Below, piece after piece: positions 1 to 6,770 of a stretch of 11,579 nt of DNA. The position numbers were made by a program, and so were the translations under genes. Where the stretch lies: positions 1-11,579 of the forward strand of contig JASEIE010000097.1 in NCBI GenBank assembly GCA_030024065.1, read 5' to 3'. The stretch is from Thermodesulfobacteriota bacterium (GTDB lineage Bacteria; Desulfobacterota; BSN033; UBA1163). A model generated the notes under the pieces. That model worked only from the letters and a program-made list of their open reading frames with translations. It had not been told where the DNA came from and searched no databases. Every line of letters begins with the position of its first letter. Within the stretch, counting starts at the first letter, position 1.

Positions 1-150
1 CCTGAAGATTGGGTTGCCGTCATCCGTCCGGGCAGAATTCTCTATGAGATGGAGGGGGTCCCGGAGGAGAGGGCAAGGGAAGCCTTCCTTTTGGCCTCCC
101 ATAAATTGCCCATCTCCACAAGGTTTATCATGAGGGGGAGCCATTCATGA
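1..150 (+). CDS. rplP: 50S ribosomal protein L16, C-terminal part
   Basis: This is the last 49 codons of L16, cut by the window's left edge. L16 is a large-subunit protein that binds 23S rRNA near the A site and peptidyl-transferase centre. The visible tail reads in frame 1, beginning [20 protein letters not shown] and ending in [17 protein letters not shown]. The segment with [22 protein letters not shown] matches the usual L16 C-terminal pattern (G-V-x-x-x-x-A-x-E-A-x-x-L-A-x-x-K-L-P). Its TGA stop (148-150) overlaps the ATG of rpmC at 147 in an ATGA arrangement, which implies translational coupling. The order rplP-rpmC-rpsQ is the standard end of the S10 operon. Confidence 0.95.
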   Translation, partial: PEDWVAVIRPGRILYEMEGVPEERAREAFLLASHKLPISTRFIMRGSHS

Positions 151-347
151 AAACAAAAGATCTCCGCCTCCAGAGCGAAGGGGAATTGATTCATAAAGAA
201 AAGGAGCTTCACGAGGAACTCTTCAATCTCCGTTTCCAGCGTGCCACCGGGCAATTGGAGAATACGATGCGGATCCCTCAGGTCAAGGGGGACATCGCCC
301 GGGTGAAGACAATCCTCAAGGAGAGGGCTCTCAGTAAACCCCGTTAG
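147..347 (+). CDS. rpmC: 50S ribosomal protein L29
   Basis: L29 is a small two-helix protein of the large subunit, located at the polypeptide exit tunnel next to L23. The 66-residue product has the family pattern: an N-terminal helix with [20 protein letters not shown], then the [18 protein letters not shown] segment. The start is fixed by the ATGA overlap with rplP. The C-terminus is odd. The last codons, AAA CCC CGT TAG, lie inside the left terminal repeat of an inverted-repeat element (335-468). The final residues K-P-R and the stop codon are therefore supplied by the repeat rather than by ancestral rpmC sequence. Length is still normal for L29 (about 60-70 residues), so function is probably unaffected. 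Confidence 0.97.
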   Translation: MKTKDLRLQSEGELIHKEKELHEELFNLRFQRATGQLENTMRIPQVKGDIARVKTILKERALSKPR

Positions 348-468
348 AAATTCCAGCTGGGCATTAAACCCCGCGGAATTAATCTGAAATGTAACCCCGC
401 TGCAGCCGCTGGCCCAGAGGGCCTCTAGCCCGGAGGGAGCAGCGGGGCATTATTTCTAACGGGGTAAA
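335..468. repeat. Family A inverted-repeat element, copy 1 (MITE-like)
   Basis: A 134-bp element fills the rpmC-rpsQ spacer. It has a perfect 13-bp terminal inverted repeat: CCCCGTTAGAAAT at 339-351 and its complement at 452-464. TAAA lies directly outside each end (335-338 and 465-468), in the manner of a target-site duplication. Inside are two sub-hairpins: an AATTCC/GGAATT-bounded stem (349-354 with 375-380), and a CCCCGCTGC/GCAGCGGGG stem (395-403 with 439-447) that encloses GGCCC-AGA-GGGCC (411-423). It has no coding capacity. The same left end recurs at 8395 and 11527. The lack of a T-tract argues against an intrinsic terminator. Confidence 0.85.
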
Positions 469-482
469 GGGAAATAAAGTCA

Positions 483-740
483 ATGGAAGAAAGAGGAAAA
501 AGAAAGACATTAACAGGTATGGTCTCGAGCGACAAAATGGATAAGACCGTCGTCGTGATGGTCAATCGTCTGGTCCTCCATCCCACCTACAAGAAATATG
601 TGCGGAAGAGGACAAAGGTCAAGGCCCACGACGCAAAAAACGAGTGTCGCATCGGCGACAAGGTCCGCCTGATCGAGACCCGGCCGCTCAGCAAAGACAA
701 AAGATGGCGGGTCAAAGAAATCCTTGAACGGGCCGCCTAA
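483..740 (+). CDS. rpsQ: 30S ribosomal protein S17
   Basis: S17 is a primary 16S rRNA-binding protein of the small-subunit body with an OB fold. The 85-residue product contains the typical core: [18 protein letters not shown], then [18 protein letters not shown], then a [20 protein letters not shown] segment, which is the S17 signature region. Length matches the family (about 80-90). The ATG at 483 is preceded by AAAGGG, which lies at the right edge of the family A element, so the ribosome-binding site sits directly against the repeat. The gap from rpmC (135 bp) is far longer than usual and is almost entirely that repeat. Confidence 0.97.
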   Translation: MEERGKRKTLTGMVSSDKMDKTVVVMVNRLVLHPTYKKYVRKRTKVKAHDAKNECRIGDKVRLIETRPLSKDKRWRVKEILERAA

Positions 741-753
741 CCATAAATGGATA

Positions 754-825
754 GTAGAATGTAGAAGGTGGAAGGTCGTTTAGAGAAATCATTTGTCCAC
801 TTACCACTCTCCACATTCCACTCTC
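754..825. repeat. Family B inverted repeat, copy 1
   Basis: The rpsQ-rplN spacer holds an imperfect hairpin. A purine-rich left arm (from about 754, AGAATGTAGAAGGTGGAAGG) pairs with a pyrimidine-rich right arm (about 797-825, ending CCACATTCCACTCTC). About 18 of 24 arm positions are complementary, with G-T pairs accounting for most of the rest. The right end CTCCACATTCCACTCTCG is nearly identical to the right end of the repeat at 2980-3050, so this is one interspersed family. It contains no T-tract terminator and no ORF. Confidence 0.75.
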
Positions 826-831
826 GGTAAT

Positions 832-835
832 GGAG
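832..835 (+). promoter_or_regulatory. Ribosome-binding site deciding the rplN start
   Basis: GGAG lies 6 bp before the ATG at 842, supporting that start over the in-frame ATG at 830, whose own upstream bases are the pyrimidine-rich end of repeat B. Confidence 0.6.
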
Positions 836-841
836 TCCATC

Positions 842-1210
842 ATGATCCAGATGCGGAGTATTCTTGAAGTTGCTGACAACTCAGGAGCCAGGAAACTTGG
901 GTGCATCAAGGTCCTCGGCGGAACACGCCGGAAATATGCGACCTTAGGCGATATCATCATCGTCTCCGTCAAAGACGCAATGCCAAATTCCAAGATTAAA
1001 AAGGGAGAGGTCGCCCGGGCGGTCATTGTCCGGACCAAGAAAGAGGTCAATCGACCGGATGGCTCCTATATCAAATTTGATGATAACTCCGCTGTTCTGA
1101 TTAACCCTCAGGGAGAACCCATCGGGACACGAATCTTCGGCCCCGTCGCCAGGGAACTCCGGGCAAAAAGGTTTATGAAGATCATCTCTCTGGCTCCAGA
1201 GGTCTTGTAA
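842..1210 (+). CDS. rplN: 50S ribosomal protein L14
   Basis: L14 is a large-subunit protein at the subunit interface that contributes to inter-subunit bridges. The start at 842 gives [20 protein letters not shown], the canonical L14 beginning, and 122 residues, the normal length. An in-frame ATG at 830 would add four residues (MESI) not expected in the family. The ADNSGA motif (residues 11-16) and [11 protein letters not shown] (97-107) are both present. It is the first gene of the spc segment and follows a repeat-filled spacer. It is followed closely by rplX (20 bp). Confidence 0.97.
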   Translation: MIQMRSILEVADNSGARKLGCIKVLGGTRRKYATLGDIIIVSVKDAMPNSKIKKGEVARAVIVRTKKEVNRPDGSYIKFDDNSAVLINPQGEPIGTRIFGPVARELRAKRFMKIISLAPEVL

Positions 1211-1230
1211 AGCATAGAAAGGAATTTGGA

Positions 1231-1560
1231 ATGATCATCCCCAAAAATTATATCAAAAAGAATGACCTGGTGATGGTGACCAATGGAAAGGAGAAGGGGA
1301 AAAGCGGCCGGGTACTGAAAGTCATCCCCGAGAAGGAGAGAGTGATCATCGAAAAGATCAATTTCATCAAGAAACACTCTCGACCCCAGGGCCAGCAGAA
1401 ACGGGGAGGAATTTTAGAAAAGGAAGCGCCTCTCCATATCTCCAATGTGATGCTTCTCTGTGAAAAATGCAATAAATCCGTCCGGATCGGCTATCGTGTT
1501 TTAGAGGGAGGGAAGAAGGCCCGGTTCTGCCGGAAATGTGGGGAAATCTTTGATAAGTAG
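1231..1560 (+). CDS. rplX: 50S ribosomal protein L24
   Basis: L24 is an assembly-initiator protein of the large subunit that binds the 5' end of 23S rRNA near the tunnel exit. The 109-residue product has an N-terminal KOW domain ([20 protein letters not shown], about residues 9-28), followed by the [19 protein letters not shown] loop. The C-terminus carries two Cys pairs, C77-x2-C80 and C100-x2-C103, spaced like a zinc ribbon. Such cysteines occur in many but not all bacterial L24 proteins; zinc binding is inferred. It ends 8 bp before rplE, so the two are likely translationally coupled. Confidence 0.97.
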   Translation: MIIPKNYIKKNDLVMVTNGKEKGKSGRVLKVIPEKERVIIEKINFIKKHSRPQGQQKRGGILEKEAPLHISNVMLLCEKCNKSVRIGYRVLEGGKKARFCRKCGEIFDK

Positions 1561-1568
1561 GTGATGGA

Positions 1569-2108
1569 ATGCCCAAATTGAAAGAGGTCTATCAGGAGAA
1601 AGTGGTCCCCGCAATGATGAAACGCTTTAACTACCGGAACAAGATGGAGGTTCCGAAACTGGAAAAGATCGTCATCAACATGGGACTGGGGGAAGCCATT
1701 CAAAATATCAAGATCCTTGACTCCGCAGTTCAGGAGCTTAGCCTCATCTCGGCACAGAAACCCGTTATCACCAAGGCCAAAAAATCGATCGCCCAGTTCA
1801 AATTAAGAACAGGGATGCCCATTGGGGTCATGGTGACTCTCCGCAAGGAGAGGATGCACCAATTCTTCAACCGTCTGGTCAATGTTGCCCTTCCGAGGGT
1901 GAGAGATTTCAGGGGGCTCTCCGGAAAGTCTTTCGATGGAAGGGGAAACTATTCCCTTGGTATTCGGGAACAGTTAATCTTCCCCGAAATTCATTACGAC
2001 AAGATTGACAAAGTGAAAGGGATGAACATCGTTATTGTCACCACTGCAAGGACCGATGAAGAGGGAAAGGAATTGCTGAGGTTGATGGGGCTACCCTTTA
2101 GAAATTGA
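1569..2108 (+). CDS. rplE: 50S ribosomal protein L5
   Basis: L5 binds 5S rRNA in the central protuberance and contacts the small subunit and P-site tRNA. The product is 179 residues, the family's standard length. The signature [13 protein letters not shown] is at about residues 31-43. The central segment with [19 protein letters not shown] and the [20 protein letters not shown] segment are typical. The C-terminus with [15 protein letters not shown] is the expected end. The ATG at 1569 is preceded by AGGTGATGG at the end of rplX. A 265-bp structured spacer follows, unusually long before rpsZ. Confidence 0.98.
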   Translation: MPKLKEVYQEKVVPAMMKRFNYRNKMEVPKLEKIVINMGLGEAIQNIKILDSAVQELSLISAQKPVITKAKKSIAQFKLRTGMPIGVMVTLRKERMHQFFNRLVNVALPRVRDFRGLSGKSFDGRGNYSLGIREQLIFPEIHYDKIDKVKGMNIVIVTTARTDEEGKELLRLMGLPFRN

Positions 2109-2360
2109 AAATAGTAATCGGGGAAATGGGTAAGGGTTATGAAGCCAGTTTGGTTTAATAGTTAAATGGTTATGGGTGACGACGCTCGTATCGAAGCAAG
2201 AGGCTTGAAATTAGAAGTTCGAGTATCCAGTATCCATATACGAGATTCGATACGAGTTTCGACAACGACAAACGTTGTTTCTCTTAAGAGTTATTTGGCG
2301 CAAGACGCAACCTCTTAACGAAACGGGCATCCTCACCCTAACCATCAACCCGTGGGTTTA
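2109..2360. repeat. Nested palindromic block in the rplE-rpsZ spacer (region C)
   Basis: No gene is visible in this spacer, but it is packed with inverted repeats. An outer pair ATGGTTATGGGTGA (2166-2179) and TCACCCTAACCAT (2333-2345) matches except for one extra base. Inside are a perfect 11-bp pair CTCGTATCGAA (2185-2195) / TTCGATACGAG (2246-2256), and a tandem AGTATCC doublet near 2223-2236. ACAACG/CGTTGT follows at 2262-2278. The palindrome CTCTTAAGAG (2281-2290) has its TTAAGAG half re-pairing with CTCTTAA at 2312-2318 around GCG-CAAGA-CGC. It could be a degraded mobile element, a repeat cluster, or a structured RNA leader for rpsZ; the sequence alone does not decide. Confidence 0.65.
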
Positions 2361-2367
2361 GAGGAGG
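2361..2367 (+). promoter_or_regulatory. Ribosome-binding site for the TTG start of rpsZ
   Basis: GAGGAGG with a 6-bp gap to the TTG at 2374. This strong site supports use of the non-ATG start. Confidence 0.8.
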
Positions 2368-2373
2368 AAGAAA

Positions 2374-2559
2374 TTGGCAAAGCTTTCATTGATGAATAAG
2401 GCGAAGGAAAAACAGAAATTTAAGGTGCGCCAGTATAACCGGTGCCCCCTCTGCGGAAGACCAAGGGCTTTTCTCCGGAAATTCAGTATGTGCCGTCTCT
2501 GTTTCAGAAAATATGCCCTCCGGGGGGAGATTCCCGGGGTGATTAAAGCCAGCTGGTAA
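2374..2559 (+). CDS. rpsZ: 30S ribosomal protein S14, zinc-binding type Z
   Basis: S14 is a small-subunit head protein required late in 30S assembly. This is the short (61-residue), zinc-containing form. Four cysteines are arranged as C24-x2-C27 and C40-x2-C43 in [17 protein letters not shown] and [14 protein letters not shown], and the tail is [11 protein letters not shown], as in type Z proteins. Translation starts at TTG (2374), giving M-A-K-x-S-L as in the family and matching a strong ribosome-binding site; no upstream ATG fits. The preceding 265-bp palindromic spacer is abnormal for this position. rpsH follows after 17 bp. Confidence 0.97.
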   Translation: MAKLSLMNKAKEKQKFKVRQYNRCPLCGRPRAFLRKFSMCRLCFRKYALRGEIPGVIKASW

Positions 2560-2576
2560 ACATTACGGAGATCTAT

Positions 2577-2975
2577 ATGTCGATGACCGATCCATTGGCC
2601 AATATGTTCACATTCATTCGAAACGGATCCAAAGCCAAGTTCGAAAAGGTGGATGTCCCCTACTCTAAAATAAAGCTCGATATTGCCAAAATTTTAAAAG
2701 AGGAAGGGTTCATCACCAATTTTAAAGTCGTTAAGGATGAAAACGAACACGAGAAGATTCGAATCTTCCTTAAATATGAAGCCCCCCAGAAAGAAATCAT
2801 TCATATCAAACGAGTGAGCAAACCGGGGCGAAGGGTCTATGTCGGAACCGATCAGATTCCTTCCGTCATGAGCGGGCTGGGTATCTCGATCCTCTCCACG
2901 CCCAGGGGGATTCTCACCGATAAGGCGGCCCGGAAAGCCAATGTGGGTGGCGAGGTATTGTGTAATGTGTGGTAA
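2577..2975 (+). CDS. rpsH: 30S ribosomal protein S8
   Basis: S8 is a primary 16S rRNA-binding protein of the central domain; in Escherichia coli it also represses spc translation by binding its own mRNA. The 132-residue product begins [18 protein letters not shown], the family's N-terminal signature, and ends with [20 protein letters not shown] and LCNVW, its C-terminal rRNA-binding signature (from about residue 107). GGAG at 2567-2570 precedes the ATG by 6 bp. I did not find a convincing S8 mRNA target in the window. The gene is followed by a family B repeat before rplF. Confidence 0.98.
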   Translation: MSMTDPLANMFTFIRNGSKAKFEKVDVPYSKIKLDIAKILKEEGFITNFKVVKDENEHEKIRIFLKYEAPQKEIIHIKRVSKPGRRVYVGTDQIPSVMSGLGISILSTPRGILTDKAARKANVGGEVLCNVW

Positions 2976-2979
2976 TGCA

Positions 2980-3050
2980 GAATGTGGAGGGTAGAGGGTA
3001 GAAGGTTGATTAAAATCTTTTCTACTTTCCACCCTCCACGTTCCACTCTC
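2980..3050. repeat. Family B inverted repeat, copy 2
   Basis: The rpsH-rplF spacer contains a hairpin with a left arm starting GAATGTGGAGGGTAGAGGG (2980) and a right arm ending CCACCCTCCACGTTCCACTC (to about 3050). The loop is around TTGATTAAAATC. Its right end matches copy 1 (754-825) at nearly every position over about 20 bp. The element begins five bases after the rpsH stop and ends just before GAGGT, the ribosome-binding site of rplF at 3051-3055. No ORF and no T-tract. Confidence 0.8.
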
Positions 3051-3062
3051 GAGGTATAGATT

Positions 3063-3599
3063 ATGTCTCGTATTGGAAGGATGCCGATTTTATTGCCAAA
3101 GGAAGTGAAGCTCTCCTGCGATCCTTTAAAAATAGAAGTGACAGGGCCCAAAGGAACGCTCACCTCCGACCTCCCGCGTGGAGTCTCTGTTTCAGTGGAT
3201 GTGGAAAAGATATCCATTCAGCGTGACCAGGACGGGCGCCAGATGAAAGCCCTTCATGGTCTGACTCGAAGTCTCATTGCCAATATGGTAACGGGAGTTA
3301 CGCAGGGATTTGAAAAAAAGCTTGAGATCGTTGGGGTGGGCTTCCGTGCGGATATACAGGGCAATGTTCTCAAACTCACCCTGGGATTCTCCCATCCGAT
3401 TCTCTTTCCTGTTCCGGAAGGGGTCAAGGTGGAGGTGGATAAGCAGACCCTGATTGCCGTCAAGGGGGTAGACAAACAACTCGTTGGAACGATAGCTGCT
3501 AAACTTCGCTCCATCAAACCCCCCGAGCCCTATAAAGGGAAAGGGATACGCTATCTCGGAGAACGGATCCGCAAGAAGGTGGGGAAGACAAAAGCCTAA
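3063..3599 (+). CDS. rplF: 50S ribosomal protein L6
   Basis: L6 is a two-domain large-subunit protein near the factor-binding site, contacting 23S helix 97 and the sarcin-ricin region. The 178-residue product has the standard N-terminus (MSRIGRMPILLPKEVKL), the first repeat domain with VTGPKGTL, and the second with GVGFRADIQGNVLKLTLGFSH. It ends with the highly conserved PPEPYKGKGIRY motif at about residues 153-164. The ATG at 3063 follows GAGGT by 7 bp. The gap to rplR is 20 bp, normal for spc. Confidence 0.98.
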   Translation: MSRIGRMPILLPKEVKLSCDPLKIEVTGPKGTLTSDLPRGVSVSVDVEKISIQRDQDGRQMKALHGLTRSLIANMVTGVTQGFEKKLEIVGVGFRADIQGNVLKLTLGFSHPILFPVPEGVKVEVDKQTLIAVKGVDKQLVGTIAAKLRSIKPPEPYKGKGIRYLGERIRKKVGKTKA

Positions 3600-3619
3600 G
3601 AGAGGGAAGTCGTTAAAAA

Positions 3620-3982
3620 ATGGAAAATAAGAAGACCCTGGCAAGAATGAAAAGAAAGAAGAGGGTGCGATACCGCATCCAGGGAACATCGGAAAGGCCT
3701 CGCCTCAATGTCTTCAGGAGTCCGAAACATATCTATGCCCAGGCCATTGTGGACACAACAGGAGAAACAATGGTCAGCGCTTCCACGCTGAGCCCCGAGC
3801 TAAAAGGGAGTTTTCGCTATCCGGGGAATGTGGAAGCGGCAAAAAAGGTGGGAGAACTCATCGCCAGGAAATGTCTCGAAAAAGGTATTCAGAAAGTCGT
3901 CTTCGACAGAAATGGGTATCTCTATCACGGAAGAATTAAGGCTTTGGCTGAGGCTGCGAGAGCAGGTGGTTTGGTCTTTTAA
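3620..3982 (+). CDS. rplR: 50S ribosomal protein L18
   Basis: L18 binds 5S rRNA with L5 and attaches it to the central protuberance. The 120-residue product has the basic N-terminal tail ([20 protein letters not shown]), then [19 protein letters not shown] and the C-terminal [20 protein letters not shown] segment typical of L18. The end GGLVF corresponds to the normal C-terminus. GGGAAG at about 3604 and a 20-bp gap from rplF place it in the operon. The stop codon's last base is the first base of a perfect hairpin (3982-4010), followed by a repeat-rich spacer. Confidence 0.97.
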   Translation: MENKKTLARMKRKKRVRYRIQGTSERPRLNVFRSPKHIYAQAIVDTTGETMVSASTLSPELKGSFRYPGNVEAAKKVGELIARKCLEKGIQKVVFDRNGYLYHGRIKALAEAARAGGLVF

Positions 3983-4010
3983 GAGATTTCTGAAAAAGCC
4001 AGAAATCTCT
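3982..4010. repeat. Perfect hairpin directly after rplR
   Basis: AGAGATTTCT (3982-3991) and its exact complement AGAAATCTCT (4001-4010) form a 10-bp stem with a 9-base loop (GAAAAAGCC). No T-tract follows (GATTAGATAG), so it is not a classical intrinsic terminator. It might stabilise or process the mRNA 3' of rplR, or be the outer part of the family D block. Confidence 0.7.
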
Positions 4011-4030
4011 GATTAGATAGATGACAAAAC

Positions 4031-4102
4031 GATTACACAGATTAGAAATGCATTGAAAATACAGAAAATCTGTTTAATCATCTTTTGTAATCGGTGTAAT
4101 CA
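4031..4102. repeat. Family D motif as an inverted pair in the rplR-rpsE spacer
   Basis: GATTACACAGATTA (4031-4044) pairs with TAATCGGTGTAATC (4088-4101) at 13 of 14 positions. The region between is AT-rich and includes a small ACAGA/TCTGT stem near 4061-4073. The left copy is the exact reverse complement of 9301-9314, and AATCGGTGTAATCA (4089-4102) is identical to 9277-9290, beside the GxxExxY gene. No ORF is present. This marks an interspersed family with two sites in this window. Confidence 0.8.
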
Positions 4103-4135
4103 AGAGAGCGTAAGGTATTTTTCAGAGCTCTTTTC

Positions 4136-4142
4136 AGGAGGG
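4136..4142 (+). promoter_or_regulatory. Ribosome-binding site deciding the rpsE start
   Basis: AGGAGGG lies 7 bp before TTG (4150) but only 1 bp before the in-frame GTG at 4144, so TTG is the better start. Confidence 0.75.
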
Positions 4143-4149
4143 AGTGACA

Positions 4150-4644
4150 TTGCCGAAGATTGATCCAAGCAGACTGGAATTGACGGACCGGGTAGTTCAT
4201 ATTAGCAGGGTGGCCAAGGTTGTAAAAGGCGGAAGACGATTCAGCTTTAGCGCCCTGGTCGTCGTGGGGGACAGCAATGGTCATGTGGGAAGCGGAATGG
4301 GAAAAGCCAATGAGGTCCCCGAGGCCATCCGCAAAGCGGTTGAACATGCGAAACGGAATCTGGTCAAGGTTCCCATCATCAATAAGACAATTCCCTATGA
4401 GGTATTGGGAAGATTCGGGGCCTCCAAGGTCATGCTCAAGCCAGCCTCGGAAGGAACAGGGGTGATCGCCGGTGCGGCGGTCAGGGCCATTGCCGAGTCT
4501 GCGGGGATTGGGAACATCCTGACCAAATCCCTGGGTTCCAACAATCCTCACAACCTCATCAAGGCCACCCTTCAGGCAATAGGCCAATTGAAATACCGGG
4601 AAGAGGTCCTTCAAAAGAGGGGTGAAAAGGAAACCGAGAACTGA
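4150..4644 (+). CDS. rpsE: 30S ribosomal protein S5
   Basis: S5 is a small-subunit protein near the decoding site and mRNA entry, important for accuracy. With a TTG start at 4150 the protein is 164 residues and begins [20 protein letters not shown], as in other bacterial S5 proteins. An in-frame GTG at 4144 would sit against the ribosome-binding site and add an atypical MT. The N-terminal dsRBD-like domain carries [20 protein letters not shown] and [20 protein letters not shown]. The C-terminal domain has [17 protein letters not shown] and [13 protein letters not shown]. Its stop is followed by rpmD after 10 bp. The upstream spacer (167 bp) is filled with family D repeat sequence. Confidence 0.96.
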   Translation: MPKIDPSRLELTDRVVHISRVAKVVKGGRRFSFSALVVVGDSNGHVGSGMGKANEVPEAIRKAVEHAKRNLVKVPIINKTIPYEVLGRFGASKVMLKPASEGTGVIAGAAVRAIAESAGIGNILTKSLGSNNPHNLIKATLQAIGQLKYREEVLQKRGEKETEN

Positions 4645-4654
4645 GGATCTGCCG

Positions 4655-4855
4655 ATGAAGAAAACGGAGCATGGGGTGGAAAAGACGATCACGGTCAAAT
4701 GGAGAAGAAGTTCAATCGGGCGGCCCGAGAATCAGAAGAAGATCATCAAAGCCCTCGGATTTAGACGATTGAATCAAACCCTCACCCTTCAGGATCGGCC
4801 TGAGATCCGGGGGATGATTGACCATGTCAGCCACCTGGTGGAAGTGATCGAGTGA
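4655..4855 (+). CDS. rpmD: 50S ribosomal protein L30
   Basis: L30 is a small large-subunit protein of the ferredoxin-like fold. The start at 4655 gives 66 residues, close to the family's roughly 60, with GAGG at 4643-4646 eight bases upstream. A longer in-frame start at 4622 would overlap rpsE and is not supported by a good ribosome-binding site. The core ITVKWRRSSIGRPENQKKII, then LGFRRLNQTLTLQDRPEIRG and the MIDHVSHLVEV end, match the L30 pattern (V-x-S-x-I-G-x-P, then L-G-x-R-K/R-x-N). The neighbours rpsE and rplO confirm the identity. Confidence 0.95.
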   Translation: MKKTEHGVEKTITVKWRRSSIGRPENQKKIIKALGFRRLNQTLTLQDRPEIRGMIDHVSHLVEVIE

Positions 4856-4871
4856 GGGAAAGGAAAACGTG

Positions 4872-5315
4872 ATGATTCTGGAAGAGTTAAAACCCCCGGA
4901 GGGATCGAGAAAGAAGAGAAAACGAGTCGGAAGGGGAATTGGGTCCGGTCATGGAAAGACGGCCTGTAGGGGACACAAAGGCCAGAGAGCCCGCGCCGGC
5001 AGAGGGACCAAGGCAGGTTTCGAGGGAGGCCAGATGCCCCTCCAGAGACGCCTTCCAAAAAGGGGGTTCAGAAATCCCTTCAAGCAAAAGGTGACCATCC
5101 TCCATATCGAGGACCTCAACCGTTTTCCCAGAGACGCGGTGGTTGAACCCGGCCTCCTCTGTCAGTCCGGCCTGTGCAAAAAGGGAGAGGTCATCAAACT
5201 CCTCTCTGACGGGGAACTCCAGCACCCTTTAACCATTCGTGTCCATAAGGTGAGCCAAGCTGCCCTTAAGAAGGTGGAGATGGCTTCAGGGAGGGTGGAG
5301 GTCATCGGTTCATGA
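4872..5315 (+). CDS. rplO: 50S ribosomal protein L15
   Basis: L15 is a late-assembly large-subunit protein with a long basic N-terminal extension into 23S rRNA. The ATG at 4872 gives 147 residues, starting [20 protein letters not shown], with the glycine-rich basic stretch [18 protein letters not shown] at about residues 21-38 and [17 protein letters not shown] at 50-66, the family hallmarks. A GTG at 4869 is the alternative, but the family begins near L-x-x-L-x-P. AAAGGA lies just upstream. The TGA stop overlaps the ATG of secY (ATGA at 5312-5315), implying coupled translation of ribosome and translocon components. Confidence 0.97.
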   Translation: MILEELKPPEGSRKKRKRVGRGIGSGHGKTACRGHKGQRARAGRGTKAGFEGGQMPLQRRLPKRGFRNPFKQKVTILHIEDLNRFPRDAVVEPGLLCQSGLCKKGEVIKLLSDGELQHPLTIRVHKVSQAALKKVEMASGRVEVIGS

Positions 5316-6640
5316 TTTCAGGCGCCCAGAACATCTTTAAGATCCCCGAGCTGAAACGAAGGATCCTGATGAGCTTTCTCTTTTTAGCCATCTATCGCAT
5401 CGGGGTCCATATTCCTACCCCCGGGATCAATGGAGATGCCCTTGCCTCCTTCTTCGCCCAGGCAAAGGGAACCCTTTTCAGCCTCATCGATATGTTCTCA
5501 GGGGGAGCGCTGGAGAGGCTCTCCGTCTTTGCCCTGGGGATCATGCCCTATATCAGCGCCTCCATCATCTTCTCACTTCTCACGGTGGTCATTCCCTATC
5601 TCGCTCAACTCCAGAAAGAAGGAGAGATTGGCCGAAAAAAGATTGTCCAATATACACGGTACGGAACCGTTGTCCTCAGCATAATCCAGGGATTTGGAAT
5701 CGCCGTCGGTTTGGAGAATATGAGGGGAGCAGCCGGTGAGATGATCGTGCTGATTCCGGGATGGTCCTTCCGGCTCATGACCGTCATCACACTCACTGCT
5801 GGCACCGCTTTCATCATGTGGCTGGGTGAGCAGATTACAGAAAGAGGCATCGGTAATGGCATCTCCTTGATCATCTTCGCCGGAATTGTGGCCAGAATGC
5901 CCAATGCCATTGCCAGCACCTATGAACTCTTCAGGGTCGGACAACTCAACATCATCAGCATCCTGTTCCTGATCATCCTCATGGTGGTGGTCATTGCTGC
6001 GATCATCTTTGCCGAAACCAGCCAGCGGAGGCTTCCTGTTCAATATGCCAAACGGATTGTGGGAAGAAAGGTCTATGGTGGACAGAGCACCCATCTCCCT
6101 CTCAGGCTGAACACGGCAGGGGTGATCCCGGCCATCTTCGCCTCCTCCATTCTGATGTTTCCCCTAACCATCGCCAGCTTTATGCCAAAGGACTGGCTGG
6201 AGGCTTTTCCGTGGATCCAGTCGATCCTCAATAGCCTCGGGCCCGATGCGCTCCTGTATAATCTTCTCTACGTGGGATTCATCATCTTCTTCTGCTATTT
6301 TTATACAGCTATCATTTTCAATCCAAACGATGTTGCAGAGAATATGAAGAAGTTCGGAGGCTACATCCCTGGCATCCGGCCTGGCCAGAAGACCGCGGAA
6401 TATATCGATAAGGTCCTCACCCGCATCACCCTCGGAGGGGCCCTCTACGTATCGGCCGTCTGTGTGCTCCCCACCATCCTCATGGGGAGATTCAATGTCC
6501 CCTTCTATTTTGGAGGAACAGCCCTGCTGATCGTGGTAGGGGTAGCCCTGGATACGGTCCAGCAGATTGAAGCACACATGTTGACAAGGCACTATGAGGG
6601 GTTGATGAAGAAGGGCAAATTGAAAGGGAGACGGGGGTAA
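5312..6640 (+). CDS. secY: Protein translocase subunit SecY
   Basis: SecY is the ten-helix inner-membrane channel that, with SecE and SecG, passes unfolded proteins across or into the membrane, driven by SecA or the ribosome. The 442-residue length is standard. The first membrane segment is near residues 17-33 and the plug region follows ([20 protein letters not shown], about 63-81). The [10 protein letters not shown] signature is at about 176-185, the cytosolic loop with [15 protein letters not shown] at about 234-248, and [13 protein letters not shown] at about 267-279. The basic C-tail ends [10 protein letters not shown]. The start is fixed by the ATGA overlap with rplO. SecE and SecG are not in this window. 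Confidence 0.98.
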   Translation: MISGAQNIFKIPELKRRILMSFLFLAIYRIGVHIPTPGINGDALASFFAQAKGTLFSLIDMFSGGALERLSVFALGIMPYISASIIFSLLTVVIPYLAQLQKEGEIGRKKIVQYTRYGTVVLSIIQGFGIAVGLENMRGAAGEMIVLIPGWSFRLMTVITLTAGTAFIMWLGEQITERGIGNGISLIIFAGIVARMPNAIASTYELFRVGQLNIISILFLIILMVVVIAAIIFAETSQRRLPVQYAKRIVGRKVYGGQSTHLPLRLNTAGVIPAIFASSILMFPLTIASFMPKDWLEAFPWIQSILNSLGPDALLYNLLYVGFIIFFCYFYTAIIFNPNDVAENMKKFGGYIPGIRPGQKTAEYIDKVLTRITLGGALYVSAVCVLPTILMGRFNVPFYFGGTALLIVVGVALDTVQQIEAHMLTRHYEGLMKKGKLKGRRG

Positions 6641-6645
6641 AGTAA

Positions 6646-6746
6646 AACTCATTGCAAATTGTAAATTGCAAAATGAAGATTGAAAATTGTAAAGAGAGGG
6701 TCAAAGACTTTGCAATTTGCAATGTTAAATTTCCATTTTGCATTGA
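6646..6746. repeat. AT-rich inverted repeat between secY and adk (repeat E)
   Basis: The secY-adk spacer (130 bp) is dominated by an AT-rich imperfect inverted repeat made of iterated ATTGCAAA-like units. ATTGCAAATT (6651-6660) is exactly complementary to AATTTGCAAT (6714-6723), and TTGCAAAATG (6666-6675) matches 9 of 10 bases with the complement of CATTTTGCAT (6734-6743). It contrasts with the GC-rich coding sequence on both sides. No ORF is convincing and there is no terminator T-tract. Confidence 0.7.
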
Positions 6747-6770
6747 TCCTTAAGTGGTGGGTGACGCTGG

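Noticed and set aside
395..460. GC-rich hairpin as an intrinsic terminator after rpmC
   Set aside because: The stem is followed by CATTATTTCT rather than a run of T, and essential genes continue downstream in the same operon.
4078..4698. 206-codon minus-strand reading frame across rpsE
   Set aside because: It is antisense to a clear S5 gene, has no recognisable domain and no ribosome-binding support; a shadow frame.
5573..6094. 173-codon minus-strand frame within secY
   Set aside because: Antisense to conserved SecY membrane segments, with a composition typical of reversed hydrophobic codons.
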